NCBI RefSeq assembly: GCF_000379845.1
Contig: NZ_KB903770.1
Coordinates: 152,489 to 216,488 of the forward strand
Source of the DNA: Moraxella boevrei DSM 14165
Lineage (GTDB): Bacteria > Pseudomonadota > Gammaproteobacteria > Pseudomonadales > Moraxellaceae
Length of the DNA stretch: 64,000 nt
Direction: 5' to 3'
Shown here: in pieces, positions 37,652-49,060 of the stretch
Layout of the letters: the number at the start of each line of letters is the position of its first letter
How positions within the stretch are numbered: position 1 is the first letter of the stretch
Notes under the pieces: generated by a model
The model's database searches: none
Seen by the model: the letters and a program-made list of their open reading frames with translations, nothing else
Told to the model about the DNA's origin: nothing
Position numbers and translations under genes: made by a program

Positions 37652-39949
37652 ATGGAAGAAGCAAATTTTTCAAACAAAACCGACAAAGAGCAATTTGAGC
37701 AAGCTGCTCTACACTATCATGCCAATCCTGTGCCAGGTAAAATCGCCGTCACACCAACCAAACAACTGGCGAACCAACGTGACCTAGCGTTGGCGTATTC
37801 ACCAGGGGTTGCTGTGCCATGTTTAGAAATTGAAAAAGACCCAAAGTTGGCTGCCAAATATACCGCTCGTAATAACCTTGTTGGTGTCGTAACCAATGGT
37901 ACGGCGGTGCTTGGTTTAGGAAATATCGGACCGCTTGCATCAAAGCCTGTGATGGAAGGTAAAGGTGTTTTGTTCAAAAAATTTGCGGGCATTGATGTGT
38001 TTGACATTGAAGTTGCCCAAAATGACCCTGACAAGTTTATTGAAGCCATTGCATCGCTTGAGCCGACTTTTGGGGGTATTAACCTTGAAGATATCAAAGC
38101 CCCAGAGTGTTTTTATATTGAGCGTGAATTACGTAAACGCATGAATATTCCCGTATTCCACGATGACCAACATGGGACGGCGATTATTACTGCAGCGGCG
38201 TTGTTAAATGCGTTGCAAATCACTGGCAAAAAAATTGAAGAAATTAAAATCGTGTGTTCTGGTGCAGGGGCAGCGGCGATTTCTTGCTTAGATTTAATCG
38301 TGGCACTCGGTGCGAAAAAACAAAATATCACGGTTGCCGACTCTAAAGGTATTATTTCTACTTCTCGTGAAAATTTGGACGAAAGCAAACAACGCTATGC
38401 CATTGATACGACAGCAAGTAAACTTAGCGAAGTGATGAATGATACGGATATGTTTTTGGGATTATCGGCGGCGGGCATGTTGACCCAAGACATGGTCAAA
38501 CAAATGGCAAAAGACCCGATTATTTTTGCCCTTGCCAATCCAAATCCAGAGATTTTACCTGAAGATGCCAAAGCGGTACGTTCCGATGTGATTATTGCAA
38601 CAGGTCGCTCGGATTATCCAAATCAAGTGAATAATGCGTTGTGTTTCCCTTACATTTTCCGTGGGGCGTTAGACGTGGGTGCGACCACCGTTAACGAAGA
38701 GATGAAAATCGCCTGTGTGAAAGCGATTGCTGCCATGGCTCACGTAGAAGCCACACCAGAAGCTGGACAAAAAGACACGGATGAAAGTAAACGTTTTGGA
38801 CGTGAATATTTAATCCCCGGTCCGCTTGAACCAAATTTGATTTTGGAAATCGCCCCTGCGGTTGCCAAAGCTGCAATGGAGTCTGGTGTAGCAACCTTAC
38901 CGATTGATGATATGAAAGCCTATCGTCAAAAACTCTCAGAATTTGTGTACAACTCAGCGTTTGTCATGAAACCGATTTTTGCCAAAGCCAAAGAAAATCC
39001 AAAACGCATTGTGTTTTGTGAAGGTGAAGATGAGAACGTATTACGTGCTGTTCAAGTCGTCATTGATGAAGGTTTGGCATACCCAATTTTGGTCGGTCGT
39101 CCAGAAGTAGTTGAGCATCAGATTGACCGTTTAGGCTTACGCATTCAAGCAGGCAAAGACTTTGAGCTGATGTATGCTGAAACTGACCCACGCTATGATA
39201 GCTATGTGGATTTTTACTACAAAAAAGCCAACCGTCAAGGCATTACCCTAGAATTAGCTCGCCGTGACGTACGCCGTAAAACATCGCTGATTGGTTCGCT
39301 CATGGTGGAACGTGGCGAGGCAGATGGGATGATTTGTGGTACTTTTAGCCATTATCACCACCACTTACGCTATGTCACCAAAGTGATTGACAAACAATCA
39401 CACGTCAATGAATATTACGCAATGAATGCGGTGCTGATGCAAGGGCGTAATATCTTTATCGCTGATACTTACATTCACGAAGACCCAACTGCCCAGCAAC
39501 TTGCAGAATTAACGGTGCTTGCTGCCAATGAGATGAAACGCCTTGGTATTACCCCACGTGTGGCGTTGTTGTCGCATTCTAACTTTGGTACATCAAACTT
39601 TGACAGTGCCAAAAAAATGCGTGAAGTACACCGCCTGCTAACCGAGATGGGGGTAGATTTTGAATTTGACGGTGAAATGCACGGCGATTCGGCATTAGAC
39701 GAGAACTTGCGTAACCGTAACTTTGATTTTTCAACGTTGAAAGGTTCGGCGAACTTGTTAATTATGCCTGATTTAGATGCAGCCAATATTTCGTATAATC
39801 TGTTAAAAACCGCAACCAACAGTGCGGCGATTGGACCATTCTTACTTGGGGCGGATAAACCTGTGCATATCTTGACTCCGTCAGCAACCGCTCGCCGTAT
39901 CGTGAATATGACAGCGATTGCAGTAACTCAAGCTCAAGATTTGGCATAA
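37652..39949 (+). CDS. maeB: NADP-dependent malic enzyme MaeB
   Basis: Oxidatively decarboxylates malate to pyruvate with NADP. The ATG at 37652 (ribosome site AAAGGTG) gives 765 residues; an upstream extension to 37550 lacks homology. The N-terminal half is the malic-enzyme domain ([34 protein letters not shown], the nucleotide loop [13 protein letters not shown]). The C-terminal half is a phosphotransacetylase-like domain ([30 protein letters not shown]) that is regulatory in MaeB. A terminator follows at once. Confidence 0.95.
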   Translation: MEEANFSNKTDKEQFEQAALHYHANPVPGKIAVTPTKQLANQRDLALAYSPGVAVPCLEIEKDPKLAAKYTARNNLVGVVTNGTAVLGLGNIGPLASKPVMEGKGVLFKKFAGIDVFDIEVAQNDPDKFIEAIASLEPTFGGINLEDIKAPECFYIERELRKRMNIPVFHDDQHGTAIITAAALLNALQITGKKIEEIKIVCSGAGAAAISCLDLIVALGAKKQNITVADSKGIISTSRENLDESKQRYAIDTTASKLSEVMNDTDMFLGLSAAGMLTQDMVKQMAKDPIIFALANPNPEILPEDAKAVRSDVIIATGRSDYPNQVNNALCFPYIFRGALDVGATTVNEEMKIACVKAIAAMAHVEATPEAGQKDTDESKRFGREYLIPGPLEPNLILEIAPAVAKAAMESGVATLPIDDMKAYRQKLSEFVYNSAFVMKPIFAKAKENPKRIVFCEGEDENVLRAVQVVIDEGLAYPILVGRPEVVEHQIDRLGLRIQAGKDFELMYAETDPRYDSYVDFYYKKANRQGITLELARRDVRRKTSLIGSLMVERGEADGMICGTFSHYHHHLRYVTKVIDKQSHVNEYYAMNAVLMQGRNIFIADTYIHEDPTAQQLAELTVLAANEMKRLGITPRVALLSHSNFGTSNFDSAKKMREVHRLLTEMGVDFEFDGEMHGDSALDENLRNRNFDFSTLKGSANLLIMPDLDAANISYNLLKTATNSAAIGPFLLGADKPVHILTPSATARRIVNMTAIAVTQAQDLA

Positions 39950-39969
39950 TAATTTTTTAGTCAAACCTT

Positions 39970-40003
39970 AAAAAAGGCAATTTCTCAGGATATTGCCTTT
40001 TTT
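39970..40003 (+). terminator. Terminator after maeB
   Basis: AAAAAAGGCAAT (39970-39981) pairs with ATTGCCTTTTTT (39992-40003) around a 10-base loop, ending in T6. Confidence 0.85.
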
Positions 40004-40089
40004 ACGTGAAATTTTGCATCAAATTGATTTGGCATTTTTAAGCATTTAAATTTAATTATTTTTTAATAAAGATTAAAAGAATTAGCCTC

Positions 40090-41469
40090 ATGAACCAACC
40101 TTTGTTAAATCTTTCTACCCAAGAAGCCGTTATTATCGCCAGCATCATTGTCGCCCTGATGGGCGTGATGATGATTGGATTGGGGTTTACCCCACATTTG
40201 GCGTTAATTGTAGTTTTATGTGTGTTATTTGCGTTTGGCAAATTCAAAGGTTTGGACTTTGAGGTATTGCAACAACATATGGCAAACGGCGTCATGAGTG
40301 GCATTGGGGCGGTTTATTTATTCTTTTTTATTGGGCTATTGGTAGTGTCGCTGATGACTGCAGGGACAATTCCAACTTTGATGTATTATGGTTTTGAAAT
40401 CATTTCGCCCAATTTATTTTATCTGTCGGCTTTTATTTTGACATCCATTATCGGCATGGCGTTGGGCAGTAGCCTAACGACCTGTGCGACAGTTGGTGTC
40501 GCCTTTATGGGTATGGCGACAGCATTTGGGGCAAATCCTGCAATTGTCGCAGGAACGGTGGTGTCTGGGGCATTTTTTGGCGATAAAATGTCGCCATTGT
40601 CGGATACAGGCACGATTGCGTCATCGGTGGTTGGTATTGATTTGTTTACCCATATCAAAAATATGATGTACACCACCTTTCCTGCATGGCTACTCTCGGC
40701 AGGAATTTTTTATGCGTTATCAAGCTCGCTACATCAAGCGAGTTTGGCAAATATTGAACAAATGCAACAACTATTGATAAATAGTCAGCTCGTGCATTTG
40801 AGTGCGTTTTTGCCGATTGTGGTGTTAATTGGCTTAATCGTGCTTCGTGTCAATGCGATTTATACCATTATTTTGAGTATTTTGGTGGCGATTATCATCA
40901 CTTATAGCCATTCTAGCCCAAGTATTCAGGATATGGGCAGTTATTTTTTTGCTGGGTTTAAAGCCCCACAAGAGCTTGGCGTGGTGGCGGATTTATTATC
41001 ACGTGGCGGGTTAGAAAGTATGTTTTTTAGCCTTGCGATTGTGATGCTAGCGTTGTCATTGGGCGGTTTGTTACAAGCATTGGGCATATTGCCTGCGTTA
41101 CTCAATGCGATGAAGCATCTATTAACCAAACCAAGCCGAGCCATTACCGCTACGGCGTTCACAGGGCTTGGCATTAATATTTTGATTGGTGAACAATATT
41201 TGAGTTTATTGTTGAGCGGGCATACATTTCGTGAGTTATTTGCCAAATTTGATTTGCACCCAAAAAATTTATCTCGCACTTTAGAAGATGCAGGTACGGT
41301 GATTAACCCGCTCGTACCGTGGAGCGTGTGCGGGGTGTTTATCAGTCAGGTGCTAAATGTGAGTGTACTCAGTTATCTGCCGTATGCGTTTTTTTGTTAT
41401 TTTTGTTTTTTATTGACGTTGATTTTTGGTATAACGGGGTTTACCATCAGTAAAATTGATGAAAAATAA
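40090..41469 (+). CDS. NhaC-type Na+/H+ antiporter
   Basis: Inner-membrane antiporter of 459 residues with about 10-12 hydrophobic helices. The NhaC signature SGAFFGDKMSPLSDTG lies near residues 155-172, and the second inverted half has TGLGINILIGEQYLSLLL and a VINPLVPWSVCGVF segment. The family exchanges Na+ for H+, or in some members malate/lactate with cations (MleN). Lying just after the malic enzyme gene it could be a malate-linked carrier, but a terminator separates the two; NhaC is the safer name. Confidence 0.85.
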   Translation: MNQPLLNLSTQEAVIIASIIVALMGVMMIGLGFTPHLALIVVLCVLFAFGKFKGLDFEVLQQHMANGVMSGIGAVYLFFFIGLLVVSLMTAGTIPTLMYYGFEIISPNLFYLSAFILTSIIGMALGSSLTTCATVGVAFMGMATAFGANPAIVAGTVVSGAFFGDKMSPLSDTGTIASSVVGIDLFTHIKNMMYTTFPAWLLSAGIFYALSSSLHQASLANIEQMQQLLINSQLVHLSAFLPIVVLIGLIVLRVNAIYTIILSILVAIIITYSHSSPSIQDMGSYFFAGFKAPQELGVVADLLSRGGLESMFFSLAIVMLALSLGGLLQALGILPALLNAMKHLLTKPSRAITATAFTGLGINILIGEQYLSLLLSGHTFRELFAKFDLHPKNLSRTLEDAGTVINPLVPWSVCGVFISQVLNVSVLSYLPYAFFCYFCFLLTLIFGITGFTISKIDEK

Positions 41470-41613
41470 TGATTTTGTTGGTTTTTTAATTGGAGTGCTA
41501 GACTACAATTTTAGCCTGTGTTAGACTAATAGCCTATTTTACTGAATGGTTTTGAATACGTTGTTTGGCTTGGTGCAAAAAAAGGTCAGTTATGTTGAAT
41601 AGAGATGTATAAA

Positions 41614-41795
41614 ATGACAGCTCAAGTTAGTGAAAATCTGGTTATAGCAAACGAAAATTATTGGATTAGTGACTTTTCAACTCAAATGTAATGTATAGCG
41701 AAAGAAATTAATTTCTGATACAAAAAGGCGAACATCTTTCCTTATATATTGAAAATGGCATAATCACAGGCTTGCCTGAATATAAAAAAAATTAG
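41614..41795 (+). pseudogene. Decayed small gene
   Basis: An ATG at 41614 gives 25 codons (MTAQVSENLVIANENYWISD start) ending in TAA at 41691. A second-frame stretch down to TAG at 41795 reads KGEHLSLYIENGIITGLPEY, which looks like real protein. Together they suggest one short gene broken by at least one frameshift and a stop. No family recognised. The rest of the 41470-41832 gap shows nothing else. Confidence 0.35.
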
Positions 41796-41832
41796 TTCCA
41801 CTTGATAGTTTTAATATTTAAAAAGAAAAACC

Positions 41833-42681
41833 ATGAAAAATCAAACCCTTATCCAAGTTACAAACCTAACCAAAAAATACGGCACGCCGGAAAATGTTTT
41901 TGAAAACGTCAATTTTGACATTTATAAAAATGAATTTATCTGTTTAATCGGACATTCTGGCTGTGGCAAATCCACGATTTTAAACGCTTTGGCAGGATTA
42001 GAAAACGCCACCAGTGGACAAATTCTCATGCACGACAAAGCAGTTACCAAGCCAAGCCTTGAACGTGGCGTAGTGTTCCAAAGTCATGCCTTGTTACCGT
42101 GGCTAAGCGTTGCTGACAACATCGGTTTTGCCCTAAAAGCCAAAAATCCCAACATTAAAGCAGACGAACTTCACCAAAAAACTGACCACTATTTAAATCT
42201 AGTCGGTCTTGGCAAAGTCAAAGACAAAAAACCGTCCGAACTGTCAGGCGGTATGAAACAGCGTGTCGGTATTGCTCGTGCCTTTAGCACCGAGCCAGAA
42301 CTGCTACTCATGGACGAACCATTTGGAGCGTTAGATGCTCTCACTCGTGGCGTTATTCAAGACGAACTTGTAAACATCGTGGAAGACACGCACCAAACGG
42401 TGTTTATGATTACTCATGATATTGACGAAGCGATTTTGCTCGCTGACCGCATTTTTTTGATGAGCAATGGTCCACAGGCGTTTTTAGCCGAAATTGTGGA
42501 AAACACCATTCCAAAGCCCCGCCACCGTGATAATATTCACCACAATAGTCAATATTACGCCATTCGCAATCATTTGCTTGACTTTTTGGTGCATCGCAGT
42601 AAGTCACTCCAAGCCCAAGAATATCGTCCAAATGAACCTGCCGTGATTAACTTCAACCGAGAACAATGGAGTGGTTTGTAA
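41833..42681 (+). CDS. Orphan NrtD/SsuB-like ABC transporter ATPase
   Basis: ATP-binding subunit of a nitrate/sulphonate/taurine-class importer, 282 residues. Walker [10 protein letters not shown], the Q-loop [13 protein letters not shown], signature LSGGMKQR, Walker [15 protein letters not shown] and the H-loop ITHD are all intact. The C-terminal [11 protein letters not shown] resembles NrtD/CmpD nitrate and bicarbonate ATPases. No permease or binding-protein gene is adjacent: upstream is a relic and nhaC, downstream genes are on the other strand. It must work with subunits encoded elsewhere or be left over from a lost operon. Confidence 0.85.
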   Translation: MKNQTLIQVTNLTKKYGTPENVFENVNFDIYKNEFICLIGHSGCGKSTILNALAGLENATSGQILMHDKAVTKPSLERGVVFQSHALLPWLSVADNIGFALKAKNPNIKADELHQKTDHYLNLVGLGKVKDKKPSELSGGMKQRVGIARAFSTEPELLLMDEPFGALDALTRGVIQDELVNIVEDTHQTVFMITHDIDEAILLADRIFLMSNGPQAFLAEIVENTIPKPRHRDNIHHNSQYYAIRNHLLDFLVHRSKSLQAQEYRPNEPAVINFNREQWSGL

Positions 42682-42711
42682 TTCATGATGAAGATTGGCT
42701 AAACTAAATAG

Positions 42712-43401
42712 CTAAATAGACCAATCTTCCACTGCCCAATGATGTGCCAACGCATGAGCGTGCAGACGTTCGTCAGGTGACACACAGACCGCCATATTTG
42801 CCCATGCTAATAATGGCAAATCATTAAACGAATCGGAATAAGCGTAGGTTTTCTTATAGTGGACACCCTGTTGGTTTTGCTTGCTAATCCATTGATTTAA
42901 ATGATAAATTTTACCATCTTTAAAGTTCGGTCTTCCTGCTACTTTACCTGTATAGCCTTGTTCGGTAGCTTCTAATTCGGTTGCCAAAATATTGTCAAAA
43001 GCCACGCCAAATAGCTGATTGGCAATCGGTTTTACCACAAACGCATTGGTCGCCGATACCACGAGAATATCATGCCCTGCATTGCGGTGTTTTTGTAGGG
43101 TTTGCACTGCTTTTGGACGGACAAACGGTGCGATTTCATCTACGATATAGCTTGCTCGCCAATCGTGTAGCTGTGCTAAAGAATGCTGTTTTAAAAAATT
43201 GGCGACAAATTCATTATATTTCACCGCATCTAGCGTACCTGCGATATAATCTTCATAGAATTCACGGTTTTTGGCACGGTAGTCCGCTTCGTTGACGAGC
43301 TGATTTTTTACCAAAAATTCGCCCCACATATAATCGCTGTCAGTGTTGATTAGGGTATAATCTAAGTCAAACAGTGCCAACTCTTTGCTAATTACGGTCA
43401 T
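42712..43401 (-). CDS. HAD-IB family phosphatase
   Basis: A 229-residue haloacid-dehalogenase-type hydrolase of the SerB-like IB subfamily. Motif I is FDLDYTLINTDSDYMWG (DxDxT), motif II VVSATNAF, motif III lysine in FKDGK, motif IV DSFNDLPLL. A helical cap lies between motifs I and II. Many members dephosphorylate small phosphates such as phosphoserine; the substrate here is unknown. It follows ybeY by 20 bp on the same strand, forming a phoH-ybeY-HAD run. Confidence 0.87.
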   Translation of the reverse strand: MTVISKELALFDLDYTLINTDSDYMWGEFLVKNQLVNEADYRAKNREFYEDYIAGTLDAVKYNEFVANFLKQHSLAQLHDWRASYIVDEIAPFVRPKAVQTLQKHRNAGHDILVVSATNAFVVKPIANQLFGVAFDNILATELEATEQGYTGKVAGRPNFKDGKIYHLNQWISKQNQQGVHYKKTYAYSDSFNDLPLLAWANMAVCVSPDERLHAHALAHHWAVEDWSI

Positions 43402-43421
43402 TTTTTCACCATTTTATCAAG

Positions 43422-43973
43422 CTATTCATAAGGATTTGCCACGCCAAGCGTGTTTAACACGGAAATTTCAATACTTTCCATTTCGTCTTGCTCCGCCTGC
43501 CCAAGTTCATGGTCAAAACCCAACAAATGTAAAACACCATGTACTAACAAATGAGTCAAATGTTGCTCAACGGTTTTTTGCTGTTCATCCGCTTGTTTGG
43601 CAACCACATCATGACAAATAATTAGCTCGCCAAGTGGCAAGCTCGGTATCATTTCGGCAATATTTGACGGTAAATCACTTGGATACGATAAAATATTGGT
43701 CGCATAATCTTTACCACGAGCCTCCAAATTAATCGCCCTTGCTTCCACAGGCTTGGTCACATAAATATCTAATTCTAATGATTTTTTTAGCCAATCACGT
43801 TGTAGATTAGGAATGATAATTTCTGTATGATTGTCTAAATAAGTTAAAGTTTTTGATAATATTTGATAAATTTTATCAATATGATAATAATTTTCAGTAT
43901 CAGCAAAATTTTGTTGATTAATTAGGTCTTCATGAAAACTTACCACGATGTCTAATGTTTGCTTACTCGTCAT
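43422..43973 (-). CDS. ybeY: Endoribonuclease YbeY
   Basis: Zinc-dependent endoribonuclease of 16S rRNA maturation and late 70S quality control. The 183 residues include the metal site [12 protein letters not shown] with three His, preceded by [11 protein letters not shown]. The start overlaps the phoH end by 11 bp, which shows translational coupling and matches the ybeZ-ybeY order known in enterobacteria. The N-terminal region is slightly longer than in E. coli. Confidence 0.95.
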   Translation of the reverse strand: MTSKQTLDIVVSFHEDLINQQNFADTENYYHIDKIYQILSKTLTYLDNHTEIIIPNLQRDWLKKSLELDIYVTKPVEARAINLEARGKDYATNILSYPSDLPSNIAEMIPSLPLGELIICHDVVAKQADEQQKTVEQHLTHLLVHGVLHLLGFDHELGQAEQDEMESIEISVLNTLGVANPYE

Positions 43974-45123
43974 TTTTCACCATAACATTTGCTGAAATAT
44001 TGTCAACATCATCGGTTAAATGTTGAGCAAGCGGTTGTTCGAACTCTGCCAATTTTTGAGCCAAGCGTTCTTGTTTTTTGGCTTGTTTAATTGCTTCTTG
44101 TTCTTCATCAAATTTATCATAAGCTTGCACGATTTTTTGCACCAACTGATGACGCACCACGTCTTTGCTATCAAATTTGGTAATGTGAATTTCGTCAATA
44201 TCACTTAGAATATGCAAAGCTTGGCGTAAACCTGACTGCGTGCCACGGGGCAAATCCACCTGCGACATGTCGCCCGTAATCACCGCACGAGAGCCGAAAC
44301 CGAGCCGAGTTAAAAACATTTTCATCTGTTCGGGCGTGGTGTTTTGGGCTTCGTCCAAAATGACAAAACTATTGTTAAGTGTTCGCCCACGCATATAGGC
44401 GAGTGGGGCAACTTCAATAATCTGACGTTCCAAAAGCTTGCCCACTTTTTCAAAGCCCAACATTTCGTACAACGCATCGTATAACGGACGCAGATAAGGG
44501 TCAATTTTTTGAGTCAAATCCCCCGGCAAAAAGCCCAATTTTTCGCCTGCTTCCACTGCAGGACGTACTAGCAAAATCCGCTCAATCTCGTTGCGTTCTA
44601 GCATATCCACCGCACACGCCACTGCCAAATAGGTCTTGCCCGTCCCTGCAGGCCCAATGCCAAATGACACATCGGATAGCAGAATTTTTTTCACATATTG
44701 CTGTTGGTTATAACCGCGGGGAATAATTTTACCTTTGCGAGTTTGTAGACTAATCGGCGTAAACTCATGGGCAGGTATCGCTTCACTAGTGGATTGATGT
44801 GGTTGGTTTTTTTGGTCGGCAATAGGATTATTGGTCAACATTGGCTCTCTTGCAAAACTGGTTTGGATAAACAAATGTAGGGTTTCTGGGCTAATATGTT
44901 CACTAATTTCAAGCTCATCAAGCATCTGCTCAAGCACTTGCTCAGCACGTTCCACCGCCCCCAAATCCCCTGACAATACAAGGGTGCTTCTACGCTGTTG
45001 AATAGTCAGCTCAAGGCGGTGGGTAAGGTAATTTAAATGGGTGTTATATTCGCCCAATAGGGCTTTAAAAATTTGGGGAGAAAGTTCGCTAAAATCAAGG
45101 GTTCGGCTAATAGTATCGGTCAA
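43963..45123 (-). CDS. ybeZ: PhoH-family ATPase (YbeZ)
   Basis: PhoH-like ATPase that partners YbeY. It has 386 residues. The start is a TTG at 45123 with AAAGGACA upstream; no ATG occurs within the first 90 codons. Walker [29 protein letters not shown], Walker [13 protein letters not shown] and the [15 protein letters not shown] motif are complete. The N-terminal third carries the KH-like region of YbeZ. The C-terminal Lys/Gln/Glu-rich tail is probably helical. Confidence 0.93.
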   Translation of the reverse strand: MTDTISRTLDFSELSPQIFKALLGEYNTHLNYLTHRLELTIQQRRSTLVLSGDLGAVERAEQVLEQMLDELEISEHISPETLHLFIQTSFAREPMLTNNPIADQKNQPHQSTSEAIPAHEFTPISLQTRKGKIIPRGYNQQQYVKKILLSDVSFGIGPAGTGKTYLAVACAVDMLERNEIERILLVRPAVEAGEKLGFLPGDLTQKIDPYLRPLYDALYEMLGFEKVGKLLERQIIEVAPLAYMRGRTLNNSFVILDEAQNTTPEQMKMFLTRLGFGSRAVITGDMSQVDLPRGTQSGLRQALHILSDIDEIHITKFDSKDVVRHQLVQKIVQAYDKFDEEQEAIKQAKKQERLAQKLAEFEQPLAQHLTDDVDNISANVMVKNDE

Positions 45124-45315
45124 GTGATTGTCCTTTTTTTGACAAAATTTTTGTAAAAATATTAATATAATGGTTAATATGGTAAATTTTTACCAAAATT
45201 CAAGCAAACAGCGTGAAAAAATCTTAAAAAATTACAAAAAAATCAAACAGCTTTTGTGTTAAAATTTAACCGAATAATTGATGCTAACAAATTCTGTAAA
45301 AATTAGGAATATAAA

Positions 45316-46020
45316 ATGACAATACCAACCGATTTACAAATTCATTATTTAACCAATGCCGATTATGAAACTACGCATGATGCGATGTTAACTAAAACTT
45401 TACAACGCATTGAGCAAAAAAAACAAGGCATCACCACGCCTGATGAGTTGTGGATTGTGGAGCATCAAGACGTTTATACGCTTGGACAAGCAGGCAAACC
45501 TGAACATATTTTACAAAAAAATGATACGCCAATTATCAAAACCGACCGTGGCGGTCAAGTAACATGGCACGGCAAAGGGCAATTGGTAGTGTATTTTTTG
45601 TTTGATATCAATGAATTAGGTTGGGGTGTACGAGATTTGGTAACCCATGCCGAAAACATCATTATTGCGACGGTAAGACCGTATTTGCCAAGTAATTTTA
45701 GCGTAAAAGCACGCCAAGATGCCCCCGGTGTCTATGTTTATAACGCTGATGATATGGAACTTGGCAAAATCGCATCGCTTGGGTTTAAGATTAAACATGG
45801 CTTTAGCTATCATGGGATTGCGTTAAATTTGGTGAACGATTTGACCCCATTTAACTTGATAAATCCGTGTGGCTATGCAGGGATGGCCATGTTACGGTTG
45901 GCGGATTTTGCTAAGATTGACATGGCACAAGTTACCCATGAGTTTATTGAGCAAGTTCGGCTCACTCGTCAAACTAAAACACAAGTATCGACTAAGGATA
46001 AAGCCAAAATTTACCCATAA
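45316..46020 (+). CDS. lipB: Octanoyltransferase LipB
   Basis: Transfers octanoyl from acyl carrier protein to lipoyl domains, the first step in protein lipoylation, so it serves AceF. The 234 residues contain the RGGQVTWHGKGQLVVY substrate motif, catalytic Lys in LGFKIKHGFSYHG and catalytic Cys in NPCGYAGM. No lipA gene lies next to it. The stop codon lies inside the terminator hairpin. Confidence 0.95.
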   Translation: MTIPTDLQIHYLTNADYETTHDAMLTKTLQRIEQKKQGITTPDELWIVEHQDVYTLGQAGKPEHILQKNDTPIIKTDRGGQVTWHGKGQLVVYFLFDINELGWGVRDLVTHAENIIIATVRPYLPSNFSVKARQDAPGVYVYNADDMELGKIASLGFKIKHGFSYHGIALNLVNDLTPFNLINPCGYAGMAMLRLADFAKIDMAQVTHEFIEQVRLTRQTKTQVSTKDKAKIYP

Positions 46021-46040
46021 TCGTGAATTTTGGGCTTTTT
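46000..46040 (+). terminator. Terminator overlapping the lipB stop
   Basis: AAAGCCAAAATTTAC (46000-46014) pairs with GTGAATTTTGGGCTTT (46023-46038) with one bulge; T5 closes it. The left arm lies in the last codons of lipB. Confidence 0.65.
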
Positions 46041-46121
46041 ATCCAAAATGTTAAGTAAATGTTGCTAATCGTTGCAGATTTTATGTTAAAATCGCCCAAA
46101 AAATTTTTAAGGATTTGCAAC

Positions 46122-46832
46122 ATGGCAATCAAACTTCCCAATCTAAAAAACAATTTGAAAAAAAAACCTGCTGAGCCAACTCAAAATATGGAATTACATG
46201 ACTTGTTAAATGACATTCCAACGTTACCAACCAATTCGGCAAATGGGTCGGCAAAACCTGCAAAAAAACCATTATTCACCCTAAAACGCACGCCAAAAGT
46301 CGCTATCGCCACTGACGGCAAAAAACCAATCGACAAAAAAACCATGATAATGGCAGGTTTTTTGGGATTTTTGGTGGTAGTTGGTGCGTTGATAATGTTT
46401 GTTTTGCCAATATTGACGAAAACCGAAGAGCCAACCCCTGTCGCTGAGCGAGTTGCTACCCCTGTAGTCGAACCAACCGCCACCGCTTCCAACCCTGTAA
46501 CGGCAAATGCCAGTGCGACAGCAGACAACCTACGCACCGAAGAAGTCGTAATTACAGGCGAACAGCTCGGCAACGGCGTGCCATCTAGCACCGCATCTAC
46601 CCCTGTTGTAGCGACCGAAAACCCACCAAATGCAGACAATTCAGACAACCAAGCAGTCATTGTCGCAGAAAGCGAAACCACACCGCCACCTGCTGAACAG
46701 CCAAGCCAAGAACTCATGCAAACCGAACAAAAATCCAAAAAAGGCAATGCAATTAGCAGTGGACAAAAAGGCACGATGTCATATGCCGAGTTTGTCAAAG
46801 CATCAGAACAGCAAGTATTTAGTGATAGATAA
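46122..46832 (+). CDS. Single-pass membrane protein with low-complexity tail
   Basis: A 236-residue protein from the ATG at 46122 (AAGGA at 46110-46114); an earlier start at 46059 is less likely. A basic cytoplasmic N-terminal region of about 80 residues leads to one membrane helix (MIMAGFLGFLVVVGALIMF), then a long Thr/Ala/Pro/Glu-rich segment in the periplasm, ending in SYAEFVKASEQQ. It has no recognised domain. The arrangement recalls inner-membrane envelope-assembly proteins but nothing more specific can be said. It converges on uvrB. Confidence 0.65.
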   Translation: MAIKLPNLKNNLKKKPAEPTQNMELHDLLNDIPTLPTNSANGSAKPAKKPLFTLKRTPKVAIATDGKKPIDKKTMIMAGFLGFLVVVGALIMFVLPILTKTEEPTPVAERVATPVVEPTATASNPVTANASATADNLRTEEVVITGEQLGNGVPSSTASTPVVATENPPNADNSDNQAVIVAESETTPPPAEQPSQELMQTEQKSKKGNAISSGQKGTMSYAEFVKASEQQVFSDR

Positions 46833-46851
46833 GCGTTTGATAAATACCAGG

Positions 46852-48981
46852 TTATTGTATCACAAACTCTTTTAACACAGCGATTTTATCACGGATTTTC
46901 ATTGCCTCTTCAAATTTCAATTCTTTTGATAAGGCTTGCATTTGCTTTTGTAACTGCATGATATGTTTTGCCAACAAATCAGGGGATCGCAAAATCTGCA
47001 TATCCACATCAGCAATCGCTTGATGTTTGGCGGTATCTTGGATAAACATCTGATTATCGTTGAATTCTTCTGTGTCACCTACGTCAATCTTATCCGTAAT
47101 TGCACGTTTAGCCGATGTTGGCGTGATATTATGCACTTTGTTAAAGGCGATTTGCTTGGCACGACGCCGTTCGGTTTCATCCATCGCTTTTTGCATACTT
47201 GGGGTTATGCTATCAGCGTACAAAATTGCCTTACCATTGAGATGTCTAGCCGCTCGCCCAATGGTCTGAATAAGTGACCGCTCTGAACGTAAAAATCCTT
47301 CCTTGTCCGCATCGAAAATCGCAACCAAACTGACTTCTGGCATATCAAGCCCTTCACGCAGTAAGTTAATACCGACTAGCACATCATACACGCCTGTGCG
47401 TAGCTCATGAATGATTTTCATACGCTCCACCGTGTCAATGTCGGAGTGTAAATAGGCGACTTTAATGCTGTATTCTTTTAAGTAGCTTGTCAAATCTTCC
47501 GCCATGCGTTTGGTTAAAACGGTGATTAACACCCGTTCATCAAGGGCTTTACGGCTATTAATCTCACCAAGCACATCATCAACTTGCGTAAGTACTGGGC
47601 GAATTTCTAAAATAGGGTCTACCAAACCTGTGGGTCGCACCACCTGTTCAACAATTTGCTGTGATTTTTCAAGCTCGTATAACGCAGGCGTTGCCGAGAC
47701 ATAAATGGTCTTGGGAGCAATACGTTCAAATTCTTCAAATTGCATCGGGCGATTGTCCATCGCTGACGGCAAGCGAAAACCGTAGTTTACCAGTGTTTCT
47801 TTTCTTGAACGGTCGCCCTTATACATCGCCCCAATTTGTGGTACGGTTACATGACTTTCATCAATAAACAAAAGTGCATCCGATGGAATATAGTCAAACA
47901 AAGTCGGCGGTGCTTCCCCCGCAGGTCGCCCCGACAGATGACGAGAATAATTCTCAATACCGTTACAATAACCAAGCTGTTGAATCATTTCCAAATCATA
48001 CTGGGTACGCTCTTTTATCCGTTGGGCTTCAATGAGCTTGTCATTATTGCGAAAATATTCCAAGCGTTCGGCAAGCTCTTCTTTAATGGTTTCGGACGCT
48101 TTTTCTAATTTTTCTTTTGGTGTGACATAATGCGACTTTGGATAAATGGTAATGCGTGGCACAGACTTGATATTTTTACCTGTCAAAGGGTCAAACCACG
48201 TGATTTTTTCCACTTCATCATCAAAGAGTGCCACACGCACCGCAAGGCTCTCGCTTTCAGCAGGATAAATGTCAAGCGTCTCGCCACGCAAACGATAAGC
48301 CCCACGTCCAAAGTCCAATTCATTACGCTCATATTGTAGTTCAACTAAACGCTTAATTAAGGCATTTCTATCCACACGGTCACCCACGACAATGTGTAAC
48401 AGCATTTTTAGATAACTTTCGGGGTCGCCTAAGCCATAAATGGCAGACACGCTCGCCACAATAATTGCATCTCGGCGTTCTAGCAAAGCACGAGTGGCAG
48501 ATAGTCGCATTTGATCAATATGGTCATTGATTGCACTGTCTTTTTCAATAAACGTATCACTTGCAGGCACATAGGCTTCGGGCTGATAATAATCGTAATA
48601 ACTGACGAAATATTCCACCGCATTATTAGGAAAAAATGCCTTAAACTCGCCGTATAATTGGGCAGCTAGCGTTTTGTTGTGTGCCATGATAACGGCAGGG
48701 CGACCGCTTTTGGCAATCACTTGTGCCATGGTGTAGGTCTTGCCTGAACCTGTTACGCCAAGCAAAAGTTGGTCGTGATAGTCTTTGTCAATACCGTCCA
48801 ATAATTTGGCAATCGCTTCTGGCTGGTCCCCTGATGGAGAATATTCAGTCACCATTTCAAAGGGACGATTTTCTACTTGCGTCCCTGAGAGATTGACGCC
48901 TGTGCGGACGGCTTCGTCTTGGAGTTGGCGGGAGAGTTGGTTTAGTTGAACTTCAGAGCGGGTTTGTTTAGGTGGTCGCAT
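46852..48981 (-). CDS. uvrB: Excinuclease ABC subunit B
   Basis: Damage-verifying helicase-like subunit of nucleotide excision repair. The ATG at 48981 gives 709 residues; a TTG ten codons upstream is less likely. Motifs: Walker [14 protein letters not shown], the beta-hairpin [12 protein letters not shown] that probes [24 protein letters not shown], and the C-terminal UVR motif [17 protein letters not shown] that meets UvrC. It also has an N-terminal extension of about 35 residues before [14 protein letters not shown]. Confidence 0.97.
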   Translation of the reverse strand: MRPPKQTRSEVQLNQLSRQLQDEAVRTGVNLSGTQVENRPFEMVTEYSPSGDQPEAIAKLLDGIDKDYHDQLLLGVTGSGKTYTMAQVIAKSGRPAVIMAHNKTLAAQLYGEFKAFFPNNAVEYFVSYYDYYQPEAYVPASDTFIEKDSAINDHIDQMRLSATRALLERRDAIIVASVSAIYGLGDPESYLKMLLHIVVGDRVDRNALIKRLVELQYERNELDFGRGAYRLRGETLDIYPAESESLAVRVALFDDEVEKITWFDPLTGKNIKSVPRITIYPKSHYVTPKEKLEKASETIKEELAERLEYFRNNDKLIEAQRIKERTQYDLEMIQQLGYCNGIENYSRHLSGRPAGEAPPTLFDYIPSDALLFIDESHVTVPQIGAMYKGDRSRKETLVNYGFRLPSAMDNRPMQFEEFERIAPKTIYVSATPALYELEKSQQIVEQVVRPTGLVDPILEIRPVLTQVDDVLGEINSRKALDERVLITVLTKRMAEDLTSYLKEYSIKVAYLHSDIDTVERMKIIHELRTGVYDVLVGINLLREGLDMPEVSLVAIFDADKEGFLRSERSLIQTIGRAARHLNGKAILYADSITPSMQKAMDETERRRAKQIAFNKVHNITPTSAKRAITDKIDVGDTEEFNDNQMFIQDTAKHQAIADVDMQILRSPDLLAKHIMQLQKQMQALSKELKFEEAMKIRDKIAVLKEFVIQ

Positions 48982-49060
48982 AATAGTGTCTTTTTTGTTA
49001 AAAATAAACAATTTTATGGGGTTTTTTTACCAAATTAAAACCTATTTTTAACATTTAACA

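Noticed and set aside
39991..41469. Operon of maeB with nhaC-type gene
   Set aside because: A strong hairpin with T6 lies between them at 39970-40003, so co-transcription is unlikely.
46181..46798. Minus-strand open frame of 205 codons
   Set aside because: It is antisense to the membrane protein at 46122 and reflects its repetitive Ala/Thr/Pro codons; no start signals or recognisable domain.
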